Shown: piece after piece, positions 29,519 through 38,097 of the stretch
Layout of the letters: every line of letters begins with the position of its first letter
Numbering within the stretch: the first letter of the stretch is position 1
Source of the DNA: JAJYSO01 sp964451785
Lineage (GTDB): Bacteria; Bacteroidota; Bacteroidia; Flavobacteriales; Flavobacteriaceae
Reading direction: 5' to 3'
NCBI GenBank assembly: GCA_964451785.1
Contig: CAYVJG010000029.1
Span: 1 to 38,956 of the forward strand
Length of the DNA stretch: 38,956 nucleotides
Position numbers and translations under genes: made by a program
Notes under the pieces: generated by a model
What the model was told of the DNA's origin: nothing
Seen by the model: the letters and a program-made list of their open reading frames with translations, nothing else
The model's database searches: none

Positions 29519-29550
29519 AAATCCCCTTAGAAATTAATTTAAGGGGATTT
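29519..29550. terminator. Bidirectional terminator between apt and obg
   Basis: AATCCCCTT (29520-29528) pairs with AAGGGGATT (29541-29549). T residues follow on both strands. It lies between the convergent ends of apt and obg. Confidence 0.8.
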
Positions 29551-29602
29551 TTATATAGAGTTGTAGTACGTTTTAAACGTGATTAGAAAACAAGCTTTAC
29601 AT

Positions 29603-30637
29603 TTAAAAGTTTTGTCTTAATAAGTTTTCTTCAGGATCTCTGTTTAAAATTTCCCACAATTTATCTTTGAGTTGTTGTAAGCCCTTTTGACTAGCCGAAG
29701 AGATAAAAAGATACTCTACATCAGTAAAAGCCTCTTTTAATTCGCGATTTAATTCTTCTTGAAGTTCATCGTCTAGCAAATCAGATTTTGAAATAGCCAC
29801 TAAGCGATCTTTGTCGAGTAGCTCAGGATTATAACGTCTCAGTTCATCTACCAGAATTTCGTATTCTTTTTTGATATCTTTCGTATCGCTAGGGATGAGA
29901 AAAAGTAGACTTGAGTTACGCTCAATATGGCGTAAAAAGCGATGGCCTAAACCTTTTCCTTCGGCAGCACCTTCAATAATTCCGGGGATATCCGCCATGA
30001 CAAAAGTGCGGTGATCGCGATATTTGACAATCCCTAAGTTAGGTTTTAGGGTTGTAAATTCGTAATTAGCAATCTTAGGTTTAGCGGCAGTAATAACCGA
30101 TAATAAAGTAGATTTACCGGCATTTGGAAAGCCTACAAGTCCGACATCAGCAAGAACTTTGAGTTCTAAAGTGATTTCTTTTTCTTCACCAGGAAGTCCA
30201 GATTGGGCGTAACGCGGTGTTTGGCGAACAGCAGTTTTAAAATGCCAGTTGCCTAAGCCACCTTTGCCGCCTTTAGCGATGATAAATTCTTCATCGTGTT
30301 CTGTAATTTCAGCGATAATCTTTTGAGTGGCTGTGTCGCGAATAACAGTGCCTAGTGGAACTGTGATAATTGCATCTTGGCCGTCAAATCCGGAGCTGCG
30401 TTGTTTGCTGCCGTGACCGCCGTGTTCGGCTCTGATGTGACGTTTAAAATTAAACTCGAATAAAGTCCATAAATCTTTGTCTCCACGGATGATTACATCA
30501 CCTCCTTTACCGCCGTCTCCACCATCTGGTCCGCCTTTTGGAACATATTTTTCACGACGTAAATGAGCTGCGCCCTTTCCGCCGTTTCCAGATTGTACAA
30601 AAAGCTTGACGTAATCTATAAAATTCCCTGTTTTCAT
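29603..30637 (-). CDS. obg: Obg-family GTPase
   Basis: This 344-residue essential-type GTPase is linked to large ribosomal subunit maturation and stress control. The glycine-rich Obg fold occupies about 1-158 (GNGGKGAAHLRREKYVPKGG, then PDGGDGGKGGDVI). The G domain follows with GFPNAGKSTLLSVITAAKPK, the switch segment ANYEFTTLKPNLG, DIPGIIEGAAEGKGLG and AISKSDLL. The C-terminal OCT domain of some homologues is absent, as is common in this phylum. It is co-transcribed with adk, whose stop is 38 bases upstream. It ends towards apt at a shared terminator. Confidence 0.96.
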   Translation of the reverse strand: MKTGNFIDYVKLFVQSGNGGKGAAHLRREKYVPKGGPDGGDGGKGGDVIIRGDKDLWTLFEFNFKRHIRAEHGGHGSKQRSSGFDGQDAIITVPLGTVIRDTATQKIIAEITEHDEEFIIAKGGKGGLGNWHFKTAVRQTPRYAQSGLPGEEKEITLELKVLADVGLVGFPNAGKSTLLSVITAAKPKIANYEFTTLKPNLGIVKYRDHRTFVMADIPGIIEGAAEGKGLGHRFLRHIERNSSLLFLIPSDTKDIKKEYEILVDELRRYNPELLDKDRLVAISKSDLLDDELQEELNRELKEAFTDVEYLFISSASQKGLQQLKDKLWEILNRDPEENLLRQNF

Positions 30638-30675
30638 GGGATTTGTCTGTTTAGAGTTTAATTATAGAGTTGTTT

Positions 30676-31260
30676 TTAGGAAACCACTTTAAGGTTGTCA
30701 ATCACTTGACTAAGGCGCTCGGTGATTTCATCGATTGAGCCTTCACCATCAACTTTATAAAATTTGTTGTCTTTTTGATAGTAAGTTTTAACGATATCAG
30801 TTTGCTCGTAATACACTTTTATACGCTCGCGAATGATAGATTCGTCAGCATCATCTTTTCTGCCAGAGGTCTTGCCGCGTTCTAAAAGGCGTTCTACTAA
30901 AATTTCGTCTTCAACCTCTAGCGCAAGCATCGCATTAACTTGTGATTTTTTTTCTTGTAAAAGTTCATCTAGCGCTTGTGCTTGAGCAGTAGTTCTTGGG
31001 AAACCATCAAAAATAAAACCTGTAGCATTTGGATTTTTTTCGACCTCTGAAGCGAGCATATTGATGGTCACTGAATCAGGCACTAATTGACCTTTATCAA
31101 TAAAACTTTTGGCTTTTTGACCAAGTGGGGTTTCGTTTTTGATGTTATATCTAAAGACATCACCTGTTGAGATATGAACCAAGTCATATTTGGTCACTAA
31201 ACGTTTGGCTTGTGTTCCTTTGCCGGCTCCGGGAGAACCGAACAGTACTATATTTATCAT
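30676..31260 (-). CDS. adk: Adenylate kinase
   Basis: This 194-residue enzyme interconverts AMP and ATP with two ADP. The P-loop is FGSPGAGKGTQAKRL (7-21), the AMP-binding part is HISTGDVFR, and the segment FIFDGFPRTTAQAQALDELL is the classic family signature. The LID segment RGKTSGRKDDADESIIRER is short and has no zinc cysteines, so it is the short-form enzyme. It is first in an operon with obg. No strong promoter box was found in front; the divergent purK promoter lies in the same 157-base gap. Confidence 0.97.
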   Translation of the reverse strand: MINIVLFGSPGAGKGTQAKRLVTKYDLVHISTGDVFRYNIKNETPLGQKAKSFIDKGQLVPDSVTINMLASEVEKNPNATGFIFDGFPRTTAQAQALDELLQEKKSQVNAMLALEVEDEILVERLLERGKTSGRKDDADESIIRERIKVYYEQTDIVKTYYQKDNKFYKVDGEGSIDEITERLSQVIDNLKVVS

Positions 31261-31355
31261 TAATTATGAATTTTTCCGAAATTAGAACTCCAAGAAATAA
31301 GGTGTGGAGTGAATTGAAAATCAATCCACAAATATAAGGGATTTTGAATAAATTA

Positions 31356-31388
31356 TTTGGGTAAATGCTTTATAAAGATTTATTTTTG
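31356..31388 (+). promoter_or_regulatory. Promoter of purK (TTTG, 21 bases, TATTTTTG)
   Basis: TTTG at 31356-31359 and TATTTTTG at 31381-31388 match the Bacteroidota consensus with a 21-base spacer, 29 bases ahead of the purK start. It is the best promoter match I found in the window. Confidence 0.65.
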
Positions 31389-31417
31389 TAGAAAATTGTA
31401 ATCTTAAATTACACCAA

Positions 31418-32575
31418 ATGCACAATTATTTTTCATCAGACTTTAAATTAGGAATACTCGGCGGTGGTCAGTTGGGTAAAATGTTGCTTTATGAAACGCG
31501 TAAATACGATGTGCAAACATGGGTGTTAGATCCCAGCGATGAAGCGCCTTGTAAAATAGCTTGTAATCATTTTCAACAAGGAGCGCTAACAGATTACGAT
31601 ACTGTTTTAGAATTCGGTAAGCAAGTTGACGTTCTGACTATAGAAATTGAAGCGGTTAACGTTGATGCTTTAGCAGCTCTAGAACAACTCGGAAAAACAG
31701 TTTATCCATCGAGTGAAACCTTGCGAACCATTCAAGATAAAGGCACGCAAAAACAATTTTATAAAACCCATAACTTACCGACGGCTGATTTTAAAACTTA
31801 TCCTAACAAGGCAGAGATGACAGCCGATGTTGTGCGCAAGAAATGGGATTTTCCGTTTGTTTGGAAAAGTACCACAGGTGGCTATGACGGTAGAGGAGTG
31901 GCTATAATTCACCGCGAAGAAGATTTGGTAAACTTACCTGATACGCCTTGTTTGATAGAACTAAAGGTGCCTTTTAAAAATGAATTAGCGGTTATTGTTG
32001 CCCGTAATCCAAGTGGAGAAGTAAAAACCTTTCCGGTTGTAGAAATGGAATTTCACCCTGTGGCCAATCAGGTGGAATATGTGATATGTCCGGCTAGAAT
32101 CACAGATGCTGTTGCTGATAAAGCCCGCGCCATAGCTGAGCGTGTGTCTAAAGCTTTTGGGCATGTGGGGTTATTGGCAGTAGAGCTGTTTCAAACTCAA
32201 GAGGATGAAATTTTGATTAACGAAGTGGCACCACGCACACATAATAGTGGGCATTATAGCATTGAAGCGGCTTACACTAATCAATTTGAACAACATTTAC
32301 GTTCTGTACTGGATTTGCCTTTAGGTCATACCGATAGTAAAGTGGGCGGCGTGATGGTTAATCTTGTCGGGGCTGAAGGGCATACCGGTAAAGTGCATTA
32401 TGAAAATATAGATAAAATCATGGCCTTGCCTGGTGTGACGCCACATATTTACGGCAAAAAACAAACACGTCCATTTCGAAAGATGGGACATGTGACCATC
32501 GTGAATAAAGACTTAGCCGAAGCGCGAAAAATTGCAGAGCAGGTCAAGCAAATGATTAAAGTAGTTAGTGAATAA
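31418..32575 (+). CDS. purK: N5-carboxyaminoimidazole ribonucleotide synthase
   Basis: This 385-residue ATP-grasp enzyme makes N5-CAIR from AIR, bicarbonate and ATP in purine synthesis. The N-terminus LGILGGGQLGKMLLYETRKY is typical of PurK. The ATP-grasp domain includes FPFVWKSTTGGYDGRGVAII, LAVELFQTQEDEILINEVAP and the closing RTHNSGHYSIEAAYTNQFEQ. Its product is the substrate of PurE, whose gene normally lies directly after purK in many relatives, but no purE is found downstream in this window. A strong-looking promoter precedes it. Length is normal. Confidence 0.96.
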   Translation: MHNYFSSDFKLGILGGGQLGKMLLYETRKYDVQTWVLDPSDEAPCKIACNHFQQGALTDYDTVLEFGKQVDVLTIEIEAVNVDALAALEQLGKTVYPSSETLRTIQDKGTQKQFYKTHNLPTADFKTYPNKAEMTADVVRKKWDFPFVWKSTTGGYDGRGVAIIHREEDLVNLPDTPCLIELKVPFKNELAVIVARNPSGEVKTFPVVEMEFHPVANQVEYVICPARITDAVADKARAIAERVSKAFGHVGLLAVELFQTQEDEILINEVAPRTHNSGHYSIEAAYTNQFEQHLRSVLDLPLGHTDSKVGGVMVNLVGAEGHTGKVHYENIDKIMALPGVTPHIYGKKQTRPFRKMGHVTIVNKDLAEARKIAEQVKQMIKVVSE

Positions 32576-32662
32576 TTACTTTAGAAAGAACAGTTTTTAA
32601 GTAGAAGAAGATTCTTCAGCTGAAATACCTATCTTTAAACTCTAGATGAGCTGTAAATTTAT

Positions 32663-33952
32663 ATGATACTAATATATACCCAAAAAGTAACCCCGCGTAT
32701 AACCTATACTTTTAGGCAGGTCATAGGGCGTATTTTGGGGGTCAAGATTAAATTTGCTTCTAAGATAGAAGAGTTTATAGCTCATTCTGGTGCTAAATTT
32801 TCATACGGTGATAAACGTATGGGAAACGAGTTTTTTGTAAAAAGTGCAGGTCTGTTAACTGAACAAGGCACTACTGAGTTAGAAATCACCGTCAAAAAAT
32901 GGGATGAAGTTGCTTGTTTTTTTAAGGTTGGAGAGGAAAGTGATGTTCCCTTTGATATTTTTTCAGCGGCTTTTTATCTTTTGTCGCGTTACGAAGAATA
33001 TTTACCACATGTCAAAGATGCTGAAGGACGTTATCCTGTAGAGGAAAGTTTAGGCTATAAATTTGGATTTTTGCAGGAACCGGTTGTTGATAAATGGGCT
33101 TATAAATTTAAAGAAATTATAAAAACTCACTTTCCGGATCTTGAATTTCCTACGCGTCGGTTTAAAACCATTAATATATTGGCGGTAGCAGAAGCTTATA
33201 AATACCAAAAAAAAGGAGTGAGTAGAAATATAGGCGGAGCCGTTCGCGATTTAGTGCAATTGCGTTTAAAAGATTTTTTTGAACGCGTTCACACTCAGGT
33301 ATTTTGGGCACAAGATCCGTTTGATATTTACAAAGAATTACTGCAATTTAGCCGACAACGCAAGATCCGTTGGCGGTATTTTTTTCAGTTGAGTGATTAT
33401 TCAATTTACGATAAAAACATAGGCTATAATCGTCAAGAGTACCATTCTTTAATCAAATCTATGGGAGATTATGGCAAGATTGGATTATTGGTGGGGCACG
33501 ATGCTATTTATGAATTTGCCAGCTTAAAAAAAGAAAAGAAACGTTGGGAACACATTGTCAATCGCGATTTGAAAATGTCTTTAAAAACGAATTTTGGATT
33601 AAATCTTCCTACACTTTACAATAATTACGATACCCTCGAGATAGGACATGATTATTCCATGGGCTATGTGCGTAAAATAGGCTTTCGAGCGGGTACTTGC
33701 ACGCCTTTTTTGTATTATGATTTAAACCTAGAGCGCATTTCACCTTTGGTGCTTCACCCTACAGCATTTAATTCAGAAGCTTTTAAACCCAATTCATTTT
33801 TTGAGGTTAAGAAAACCGTAGAGCGGGTTAAAGCTAATGTGCAAGCGGTCGATGGGCGTATGGTTATGATTTATAAAAACTCAGATTTTGCTGAAGGGGG
33901 CGATAGTCAAAAAAAATATTATCAACTTTTAGAAAATCTCAATGAATACTAA
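32663..33952 (+). CDS. Polysaccharide deacetylase-like protein with expected metal ligands lost
   Basis: This 429-residue protein has the architecture of the Bacteroidota polysaccharide-deacetylase relatives with a DUF7033-like N-terminal part (1-150, including FDIFSAAFYLLSRYEEYLPH). A NodB-like half follows. Conserved structural blocks are kept, such as WRYFFQLSDYSIYDKNIGYN and MGYVRKIGFRAGTCTPFLYY. From my memory of homologues, the Asp pair that starts the catalytic domain (a T-x-DID-x-AYA pattern) is here INILAVAEAYKY. The His in the QHF motif is replaced in LKTNFGLNLP, and the late W/H-N motif is replaced by MIYKNSDFAEG. It may therefore be an inactive, binding-only member. The stop overlaps the yjjG-like start by 11 bases. 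No signal peptide is seen. Confidence 0.65.
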   Translation: MILIYTQKVTPRITYTFRQVIGRILGVKIKFASKIEEFIAHSGAKFSYGDKRMGNEFFVKSAGLLTEQGTTELEITVKKWDEVACFFKVGEESDVPFDIFSAAFYLLSRYEEYLPHVKDAEGRYPVEESLGYKFGFLQEPVVDKWAYKFKEIIKTHFPDLEFPTRRFKTINILAVAEAYKYQKKGVSRNIGGAVRDLVQLRLKDFFERVHTQVFWAQDPFDIYKELLQFSRQRKIRWRYFFQLSDYSIYDKNIGYNRQEYHSLIKSMGDYGKIGLLVGHDAIYEFASLKKEKKRWEHIVNRDLKMSLKTNFGLNLPTLYNNYDTLEIGHDYSMGYVRKIGFRAGTCTPFLYYDLNLERISPLVLHPTAFNSEAFKPNSFFEVKKTVERVKANVQAVDGRMVMIYKNSDFAEGGDSQKKYYQLLENLNEY

Positions 33953-34628
33953 ATCGATTACAGACCTATTTTTTGACCTTGATGATACGCTTTGGGATTT
34001 TCAAACCAATTCAGCTGCTGCCTTTGCGGCTATTTTTGATCAACATCAACTGCCCTTTACTACGGCTCAGTTTTTACCACTGTACCGTCCTATTAATGAA
34101 CGGTATTGGCAATTGTATCGCGATGGAGAAATCAGCAAAACTGAATTGCGTTTAAATCGCCTTTCGGATACTTTTCGCGCGATGGAGGTTGAAGTGTCAG
34201 CAGATTTGGTTCAACAAATAGCTGACGATTTTAATCGCAACTTAAATAATTATACCAGCTTAATGCCCGGAGTGATTGATACACTAGATTACCTCTATCC
34301 GCGTTATAATTTACATATTTTGACCAATGGGTTTACTGAAGTTCAGGATACAAAATTAAAGAATTCTAAACTCAGCCCTTATTTTAAAACGGTGACAGCC
34401 TCAGAAGAAAGTGGTGCCAAGAAGCCGGATCCTGCTATATTTGCTCAAGCCTTAAATCGCGCTCAAGCCGATAAAGCCACGAGTGTTATGATAGGCGATA
34501 ATTTGCAGGCTGATATTCATGGAGCCTTAAAATTTGGGGTGCAAGCTATTTACTTTAATCCTAATAGGCTTAATTATTCTGGAACGCACATTCAAACTAT
34601 AACACAATTAAAAGACTTATTTAAATGA
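33942..34628 (+). CDS. yjjG: YjjG-family pyrimidine nucleotidase (HAD phosphatase)
   Basis: This 228-residue HAD hydrolase has motif I DLFFDLDDTLWDFQTNSA, motif II in HILTNGFTEVQDTKL, motif III in ESGAKKPDPAIFAQAL and motif IV in MIGDNLQADIHGALKFGVQA. This set, with the T-x-GF pattern and the short cap, fits YjjG, which dephosphorylates non-canonical pyrimidine nucleotides such as dUMP and dTMP analogues. It overlaps the preceding gene by 11 bases and the next one by four (ATGA), making a three-gene operon. Confidence 0.85.
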   Translation: MNTKSITDLFFDLDDTLWDFQTNSAAAFAAIFDQHQLPFTTAQFLPLYRPINERYWQLYRDGEISKTELRLNRLSDTFRAMEVEVSADLVQQIADDFNRNLNNYTSLMPGVIDTLDYLYPRYNLHILTNGFTEVQDTKLKNSKLSPYFKTVTASEESGAKKPDPAIFAQALNRAQADKATSVMIGDNLQADIHGALKFGVQAIYFNPNRLNYSGTHIQTITQLKDLFK

Positions 34629-35425
34629 AAAAAATCCATCAATTCATTTTGTTTTTGCTCACAGTAATACTGATTCAAAATTACAGTTTTGCACAAAAAC
34701 AAAATGCTGAACGTTTAAATAATTATAAGTATATCGTGATTCCTATTCGCTTTGAATTTCAAAGTAAAGACAATCAATACTTAATTAATTCGCGGGTGAA
34801 ATACTTACTCGAGCAACGCGGATTTAACACCGTTGTTAGTGTCGAAAAATTTCCTACTGACTTAGCGTTTAATCGTTGTTTAGGACTCAATGCAGAACTC
34901 AAAAGCTTAAGTGATGGATTTTTATCGATGCATACGGAATTGCAATTGATTTTAAAAAATTGCCACAATGAAGTGGTGTTTAAATCTGAAATAGGGGAGA
35001 GCCGCATTAAGGATATGGCCGATTCTTATAAAGATGCACTACGCGAAGTGTTTAAATCTTTTGATGGTATTCAATATGCTTATAATGGAAGTGGAGGAGT
35101 AGAAAATCCTTCAGAAGATAAAACCTCAGTAAGTGAAAGGCTGGTAAAAACTAGTTCAGCTATAGATCAGGCGCTTAAAAATACGTTTTGGTCAAAAGGA
35201 GAGTCTTTTAAGCTTAAAAAAATTGAAGCGGGTTATCTTTTGTACAATGCAGAAACGGAGGTTCGTATAGCACTTTTACACAAGACCGAAAATGGCGCTT
35301 TTCTGTACAATTCAAAATCGATTAACGGGACTGCAGATATTTCAAAAGAAGGCAAGCTGATTACAGTTGAATATTTTGATACAGATTCAGGGAAACTAGC
35401 AAAATTGCTCTATAAAGCTCAGTAA
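34625..35425 (+). CDS. Secreted protein of unknown function, coupled to yjjG
   Basis: This 266-residue protein has a signal peptide (MKKIHQFILFLLTVILIQNY, then SFAQ). The mature part begins near KQNAERLNNYKYIVIPIRF and has mixed alpha/beta character, with KYLLEQRGFNTVVSVEKF and AYKDALREVF-like helices (SYKDALREVFKSFDGIQYAY). The final third is beta-rich. I do not recognise a domain. It would be periplasmic or outer-membrane associated. The start overlaps the yjjG-like stop by four bases. The gene is followed directly by a repeat block. Confidence 0.75.
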   Translation: MKKIHQFILFLLTVILIQNYSFAQKQNAERLNNYKYIVIPIRFEFQSKDNQYLINSRVKYLLEQRGFNTVVSVEKFPTDLAFNRCLGLNAELKSLSDGFLSMHTELQLILKNCHNEVVFKSEIGESRIKDMADSYKDALREVFKSFDGIQYAYNGSGGVENPSEDKTSVSERLVKTSSAIDQALKNTFWSKGESFKLKKIEAGYLLYNAETEVRIALLHKTENGAFLYNSKSINGTADISKEGKLITVEYFDTDSGKLAKLLYKAQ

Positions 35426-35455
35426 ATTATACCATAAGTTTGTAAAAATGACACC

Positions 35456-35836
35456 GCTACCGCAGGATTGTATCGTGTGGTTGCGAGGTTCCTCTCTTAC
35501 GGAGTTTTGTAGTTCTCATTCATTAGATTTTAATGTGGAGGAGAAAGTTGAACCCGCTTCGGGGTTCGGTGTTCCGTTTTTGTGCGCGCCCCAAACTTCG
35601 CTTCGCTTGTATGGGGTTAATCATGGTTGAACTCCTTCGGAGTATTGTNNNNNNNNNNNNNNNNNNNNNNNNNNNNNNNNNNNNNNNNNNNNNNNNNNNN
35701 NNNNNNNNNNNNNNNNNNNNNNNNNNNNNNNNNNNNNNNNNNNNNNNNCTTCGCTTGTATGGGGTTAATCATGGTTGAACTCCTTCGGAGTATTGTGGTT
35801 GCTACAGCAGACTTGTGTCGTGCGGTAGCGAGGGTC
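35456..35836. repeat. Repeat block with a 48-bp exact direct repeat flanking the assembly gap
   Basis: The gene-free stretch 35426-35866 holds an exact 48-base repeat at 35601-35648 and 35749-35796 on either side of the gap. An outer imperfect pair, 35456-35491 and 35801-35836, agrees at 29 of 36 positions. Inner palindromes include GAACCC-gcttcg-GGGTTC (near 35550-35567) and ACTCC-ttc-GGAGT. A diverged copy lies on the opposite strand at about 4891-4987. Short open frames here follow the repeat and are not supported as genes. Confidence 0.75.
35649..35748. other. Assembly gap (100 unknown bases)
   Basis: Exactly 100 N residues lie between two identical 48-base flanks. A round number of Ns is the usual mark of a scaffold gap of unestimated size, so the true length and copy number of the repeat here are not known. 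Confidence 0.98.
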
Positions 35837-35866
35837 AAACCTGTCAGATTTTTACGAGTTATCGCC

Positions 35867-37144
35867 TTAGTAATTGTATTTATCTTTCCAGCGCGATTTT
35901 AAAAACTCGCGCAATCCGTATTCACGCTTGTTGTTTCCCGGATCAAAAAACTTAGTCTCTTTGATGGCATCGGGTAAAAATTCTTGGGTAGCAAAGTTGT
36001 TAGGATAGTTGTGAGCGTACTTGTAGTCTTCACCATAGCCTAGTTCTTTCATCAACTTAGTAGGGGCATTGCGCAGGTGCATAGGCACAGGAAGACTTCC
36101 GGTTTGCTTCACTAAAGCTAGTGCTTCATTAATTGCTTTATAAGCGGCATTGCTTTTAGGTGATGTGGCTAAGTAAATGGCACATTGGCTCAATATCAAT
36201 CGTCCTTCAGGATAACCCACAACGCTAACGGCTTGAAAAGTGTTGTTGGCCATCACCATGGCAGTAGGATTAGCCAGACCAATATCTTCGCTAGCCAAAA
36301 TAAGCAAACGTCGCGCGATAAATTTAATGTCTTCTCCACCTTCAATCATTCGTGCCAGCCAATATACGGCGCCGTTGGGATCGCTACCACGTATACTTTT
36401 GATAAAAGCCGAAATGATGTCGTAATGTTGGTCACCACTTTTGTCGTATTGAGCAATATTTTGTTGTACTTTTTTTTCAACTAGGGCATTGGTGATGACA
36501 ACTTGAGGTGTGTTTTCAGACATCACCAAGAGTTCAAACATGTTGAGCAATTTTCGAGCATCACCACCACTGAGGCGCAAAAGGGCATCCGTTTCTTGTA
36601 AGCTGATATTTTTTTTGGCTATAACTTCATCCTCAGTCATGGCTTTGTGTAAAAGCTGTAATAAATCAGTTTTACTAAACGGCTCAAGGGTGTACACCTG
36701 ACAACGCGACAATAAGGCACGGTTAACTTCAAAACTCGGATTTTCAGTAGTGGCGCCAATTAAGGTAATCCATCCGCGTTCTACTGCAGCCAAAAGCGAA
36801 TCTTGTTGTGATTTGCTAAAACGATGAATTTCATCAATAAACAAAATAGGATTTTTAGTGGTAAACAATCCATCTTGTTTTTTGGCTTTATCTATAATTT
36901 GACGCACATCTTTTACACCACTACTGATGGCACTTAAGGTGAAAAAAGGACGTTGGGTTTCGTTGGCAATAATATGTGCTAAAGTGGTTTTGCCCACTCC
37001 GGGAGGTCCCCAAAAGATAAGTGAAGGCACCATTCCATTTTTGATTTGCGTGCGCAAAGGACCGTTGTCTCCTAAAAGGTGACCTTGACTCAAATAGCCG
37101 TCAAGGGTTGTGGGGCGTAATCGTTCTGCTAGTGGTTTGTTCAT
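35867..37144 (-). CDS. rarA: RarA/MgsA-family AAA+ ATPase, replication-associated recombination protein
   Basis: This 425-residue clamp-loader-like ATPase acts at stalled replication forks. Walker A is WGPPGVGKTTLAHIIAN (45-61), and Walker B with sensor features is NPILFIDEIHRFSKSQQDSL, followed by IGATTENPSFEVN and RCQVYTLEPF. The C-terminal RarA/MgsA tetramerisation region holds GSDPNGAVYWLARMIEGGED and NAPTKLMKELGYGEDYKYAH. Full length is typical. A TAATTTTG box sits only four bases before the start codon, so the transcript may have almost no leader. Confidence 0.95.
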   Translation of the reverse strand: MNKPLAERLRPTTLDGYLSQGHLLGDNGPLRTQIKNGMVPSLIFWGPPGVGKTTLAHIIANETQRPFFTLSAISSGVKDVRQIIDKAKKQDGLFTTKNPILFIDEIHRFSKSQQDSLLAAVERGWITLIGATTENPSFEVNRALLSRCQVYTLEPFSKTDLLQLLHKAMTEDEVIAKKNISLQETDALLRLSGGDARKLLNMFELLVMSENTPQVVITNALVEKKVQQNIAQYDKSGDQHYDIISAFIKSIRGSDPNGAVYWLARMIEGGEDIKFIARRLLILASEDIGLANPTAMVMANNTFQAVSVVGYPEGRLILSQCAIYLATSPKSNAAYKAINEALALVKQTGSLPVPMHLRNAPTKLMKELGYGEDYKYAHNYPNNFATQEFLPDAIKETKFFDPGNNKREYGLREFLKSRWKDKYNY

Positions 37145-37148
37145 ACTG

Positions 37149-37156
37149 CAAAATTA
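37149..37156 (-). promoter_or_regulatory. -7 box (TAATTTTG) almost touching the rarA start
   Basis: TAATTTTG on the minus strand fits TAnnTTTG and ends four bases before the rarA ATG. Chance matches are common in A/T-rich gaps, so this rests on position alone. Confidence 0.35.
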
Positions 37157-37311
37157 AAACATCAAACTGACAATATAACCTATTTTTTACTGTGGTACTC
37201 TATTTGAATGGGCTCTTGTATAAATTTTATGATGCTTGATTTTTTTTTCATCGCTGGAGTGATTTATTCACTGGTGAAATACGTATCTTGAATTTTTAAA
37301 CCAACTCCTCT

Positions 37312-38097
37312 ATGTCAACGAAGTCGACTTTGCAGTTTAGTGCGCGCACCTTACTCTTTCCTTTAGGAATGGTGTTGGTGATATGGATGGTGTTGTGGAT
37401 AGAGTTGACTTTTCATTATAATTTTAATGACTGGGGCATCAAACCCTTGAAAGCTGTAGGGCTGCGTGGTATTATTTTTTCGCCTTTTATTCACGGCGGG
37501 GTAAAGCACGCTTTGAGCAATACAGTACCTATTTTATTATTGGGAACGGCTTTATTTTATTTTTATCGCAAAATAGCTTGGCGAGTACTGTTGTTTGGCG
37601 GCTTGTTAACCGGATTGTTAACTTGGAGTATAGGGCAATATGGTAGTACGCATATTGGTGCTAGTGGTATTGCTTACCTCATGTTTAGCTTTTTGTTTTT
37701 TAAGGGATTGTTCTCTCGAAACTATCGTTTAATAGCCTTGTCGCTGGTGGTGGTGTTTATGTATGGCAGTTTGGTGTGGGGTATGTTTCCGGGAAAACCG
37801 AACATTTCATGGGAAGGTCATTTATCAGGATTTATCAGCGGAGTGATTTTTGCGCTTTGGTTTCGTCATTATCAAATTGAAGCACCAGCCGAAGAGCAAA
37901 CGATTCAGACGCGTCCTGTTGCAAAGTGGGAACAAGAATTTTTGGCACATTTTGATGAAGATGGCAATTTTGTACCGACATCAGAATGGGAACGCCGTAA
38001 AAAGGAGGCACATCAAACCTCTACAGTTGACTGCGCGATAGAATATGAATTTGTGCCGAAAGTATCTCTTCAAAAGAAAACCCCTCAAAAGGATTGA
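37312..38097 (+). CDS. Rhomboid-family intramembrane serine protease
   Basis: This 261-residue protein has six or so transmembrane helices (about 12-185) and a polar cytosolic tail of about 75 residues. The catalytic Ser is in HIGASGIAYLMFSFLF (motif GxSG), and the catalytic His in WEGHLSGFISGVIFALWF. The accessory H-x-x-x-N is in GGVKHALSNTVPILL, in the second helix region. It cleaves substrates inside the membrane; the target is unknown. It has no signal peptide beyond the first helix. Its last codons form one arm of a hairpin that serves the convergent rlmB gene. Confidence 0.88.
   Translation: MSTKSTLQFSARTLLFPLGMVLVIWMVLWIELTFHYNFNDWGIKPLKAVGLRGIIFSPFIHGGVKHALSNTVPILLLGTALFYFYRKIAWRVLLFGGLLTGLLTWSIGQYGSTHIGASGIAYLMFSFLFFKGLFSRNYRLIALSLVVVFMYGSLVWGMFPGKPNISWEGHLSGFISGVIFALWFRHYQIEAPAEEQTIQTRPVAKWEQEFLAHFDEDGNFVPTSEWERRKKEAHQTSTVDCAIEYEFVPKVSLQKKTPQKD

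Noticed and set aside
35448..35902. Short open frames across the N gap
   Set aside because: They are made of repeat sequence and unknown bases, on both strands, with no coding evidence.
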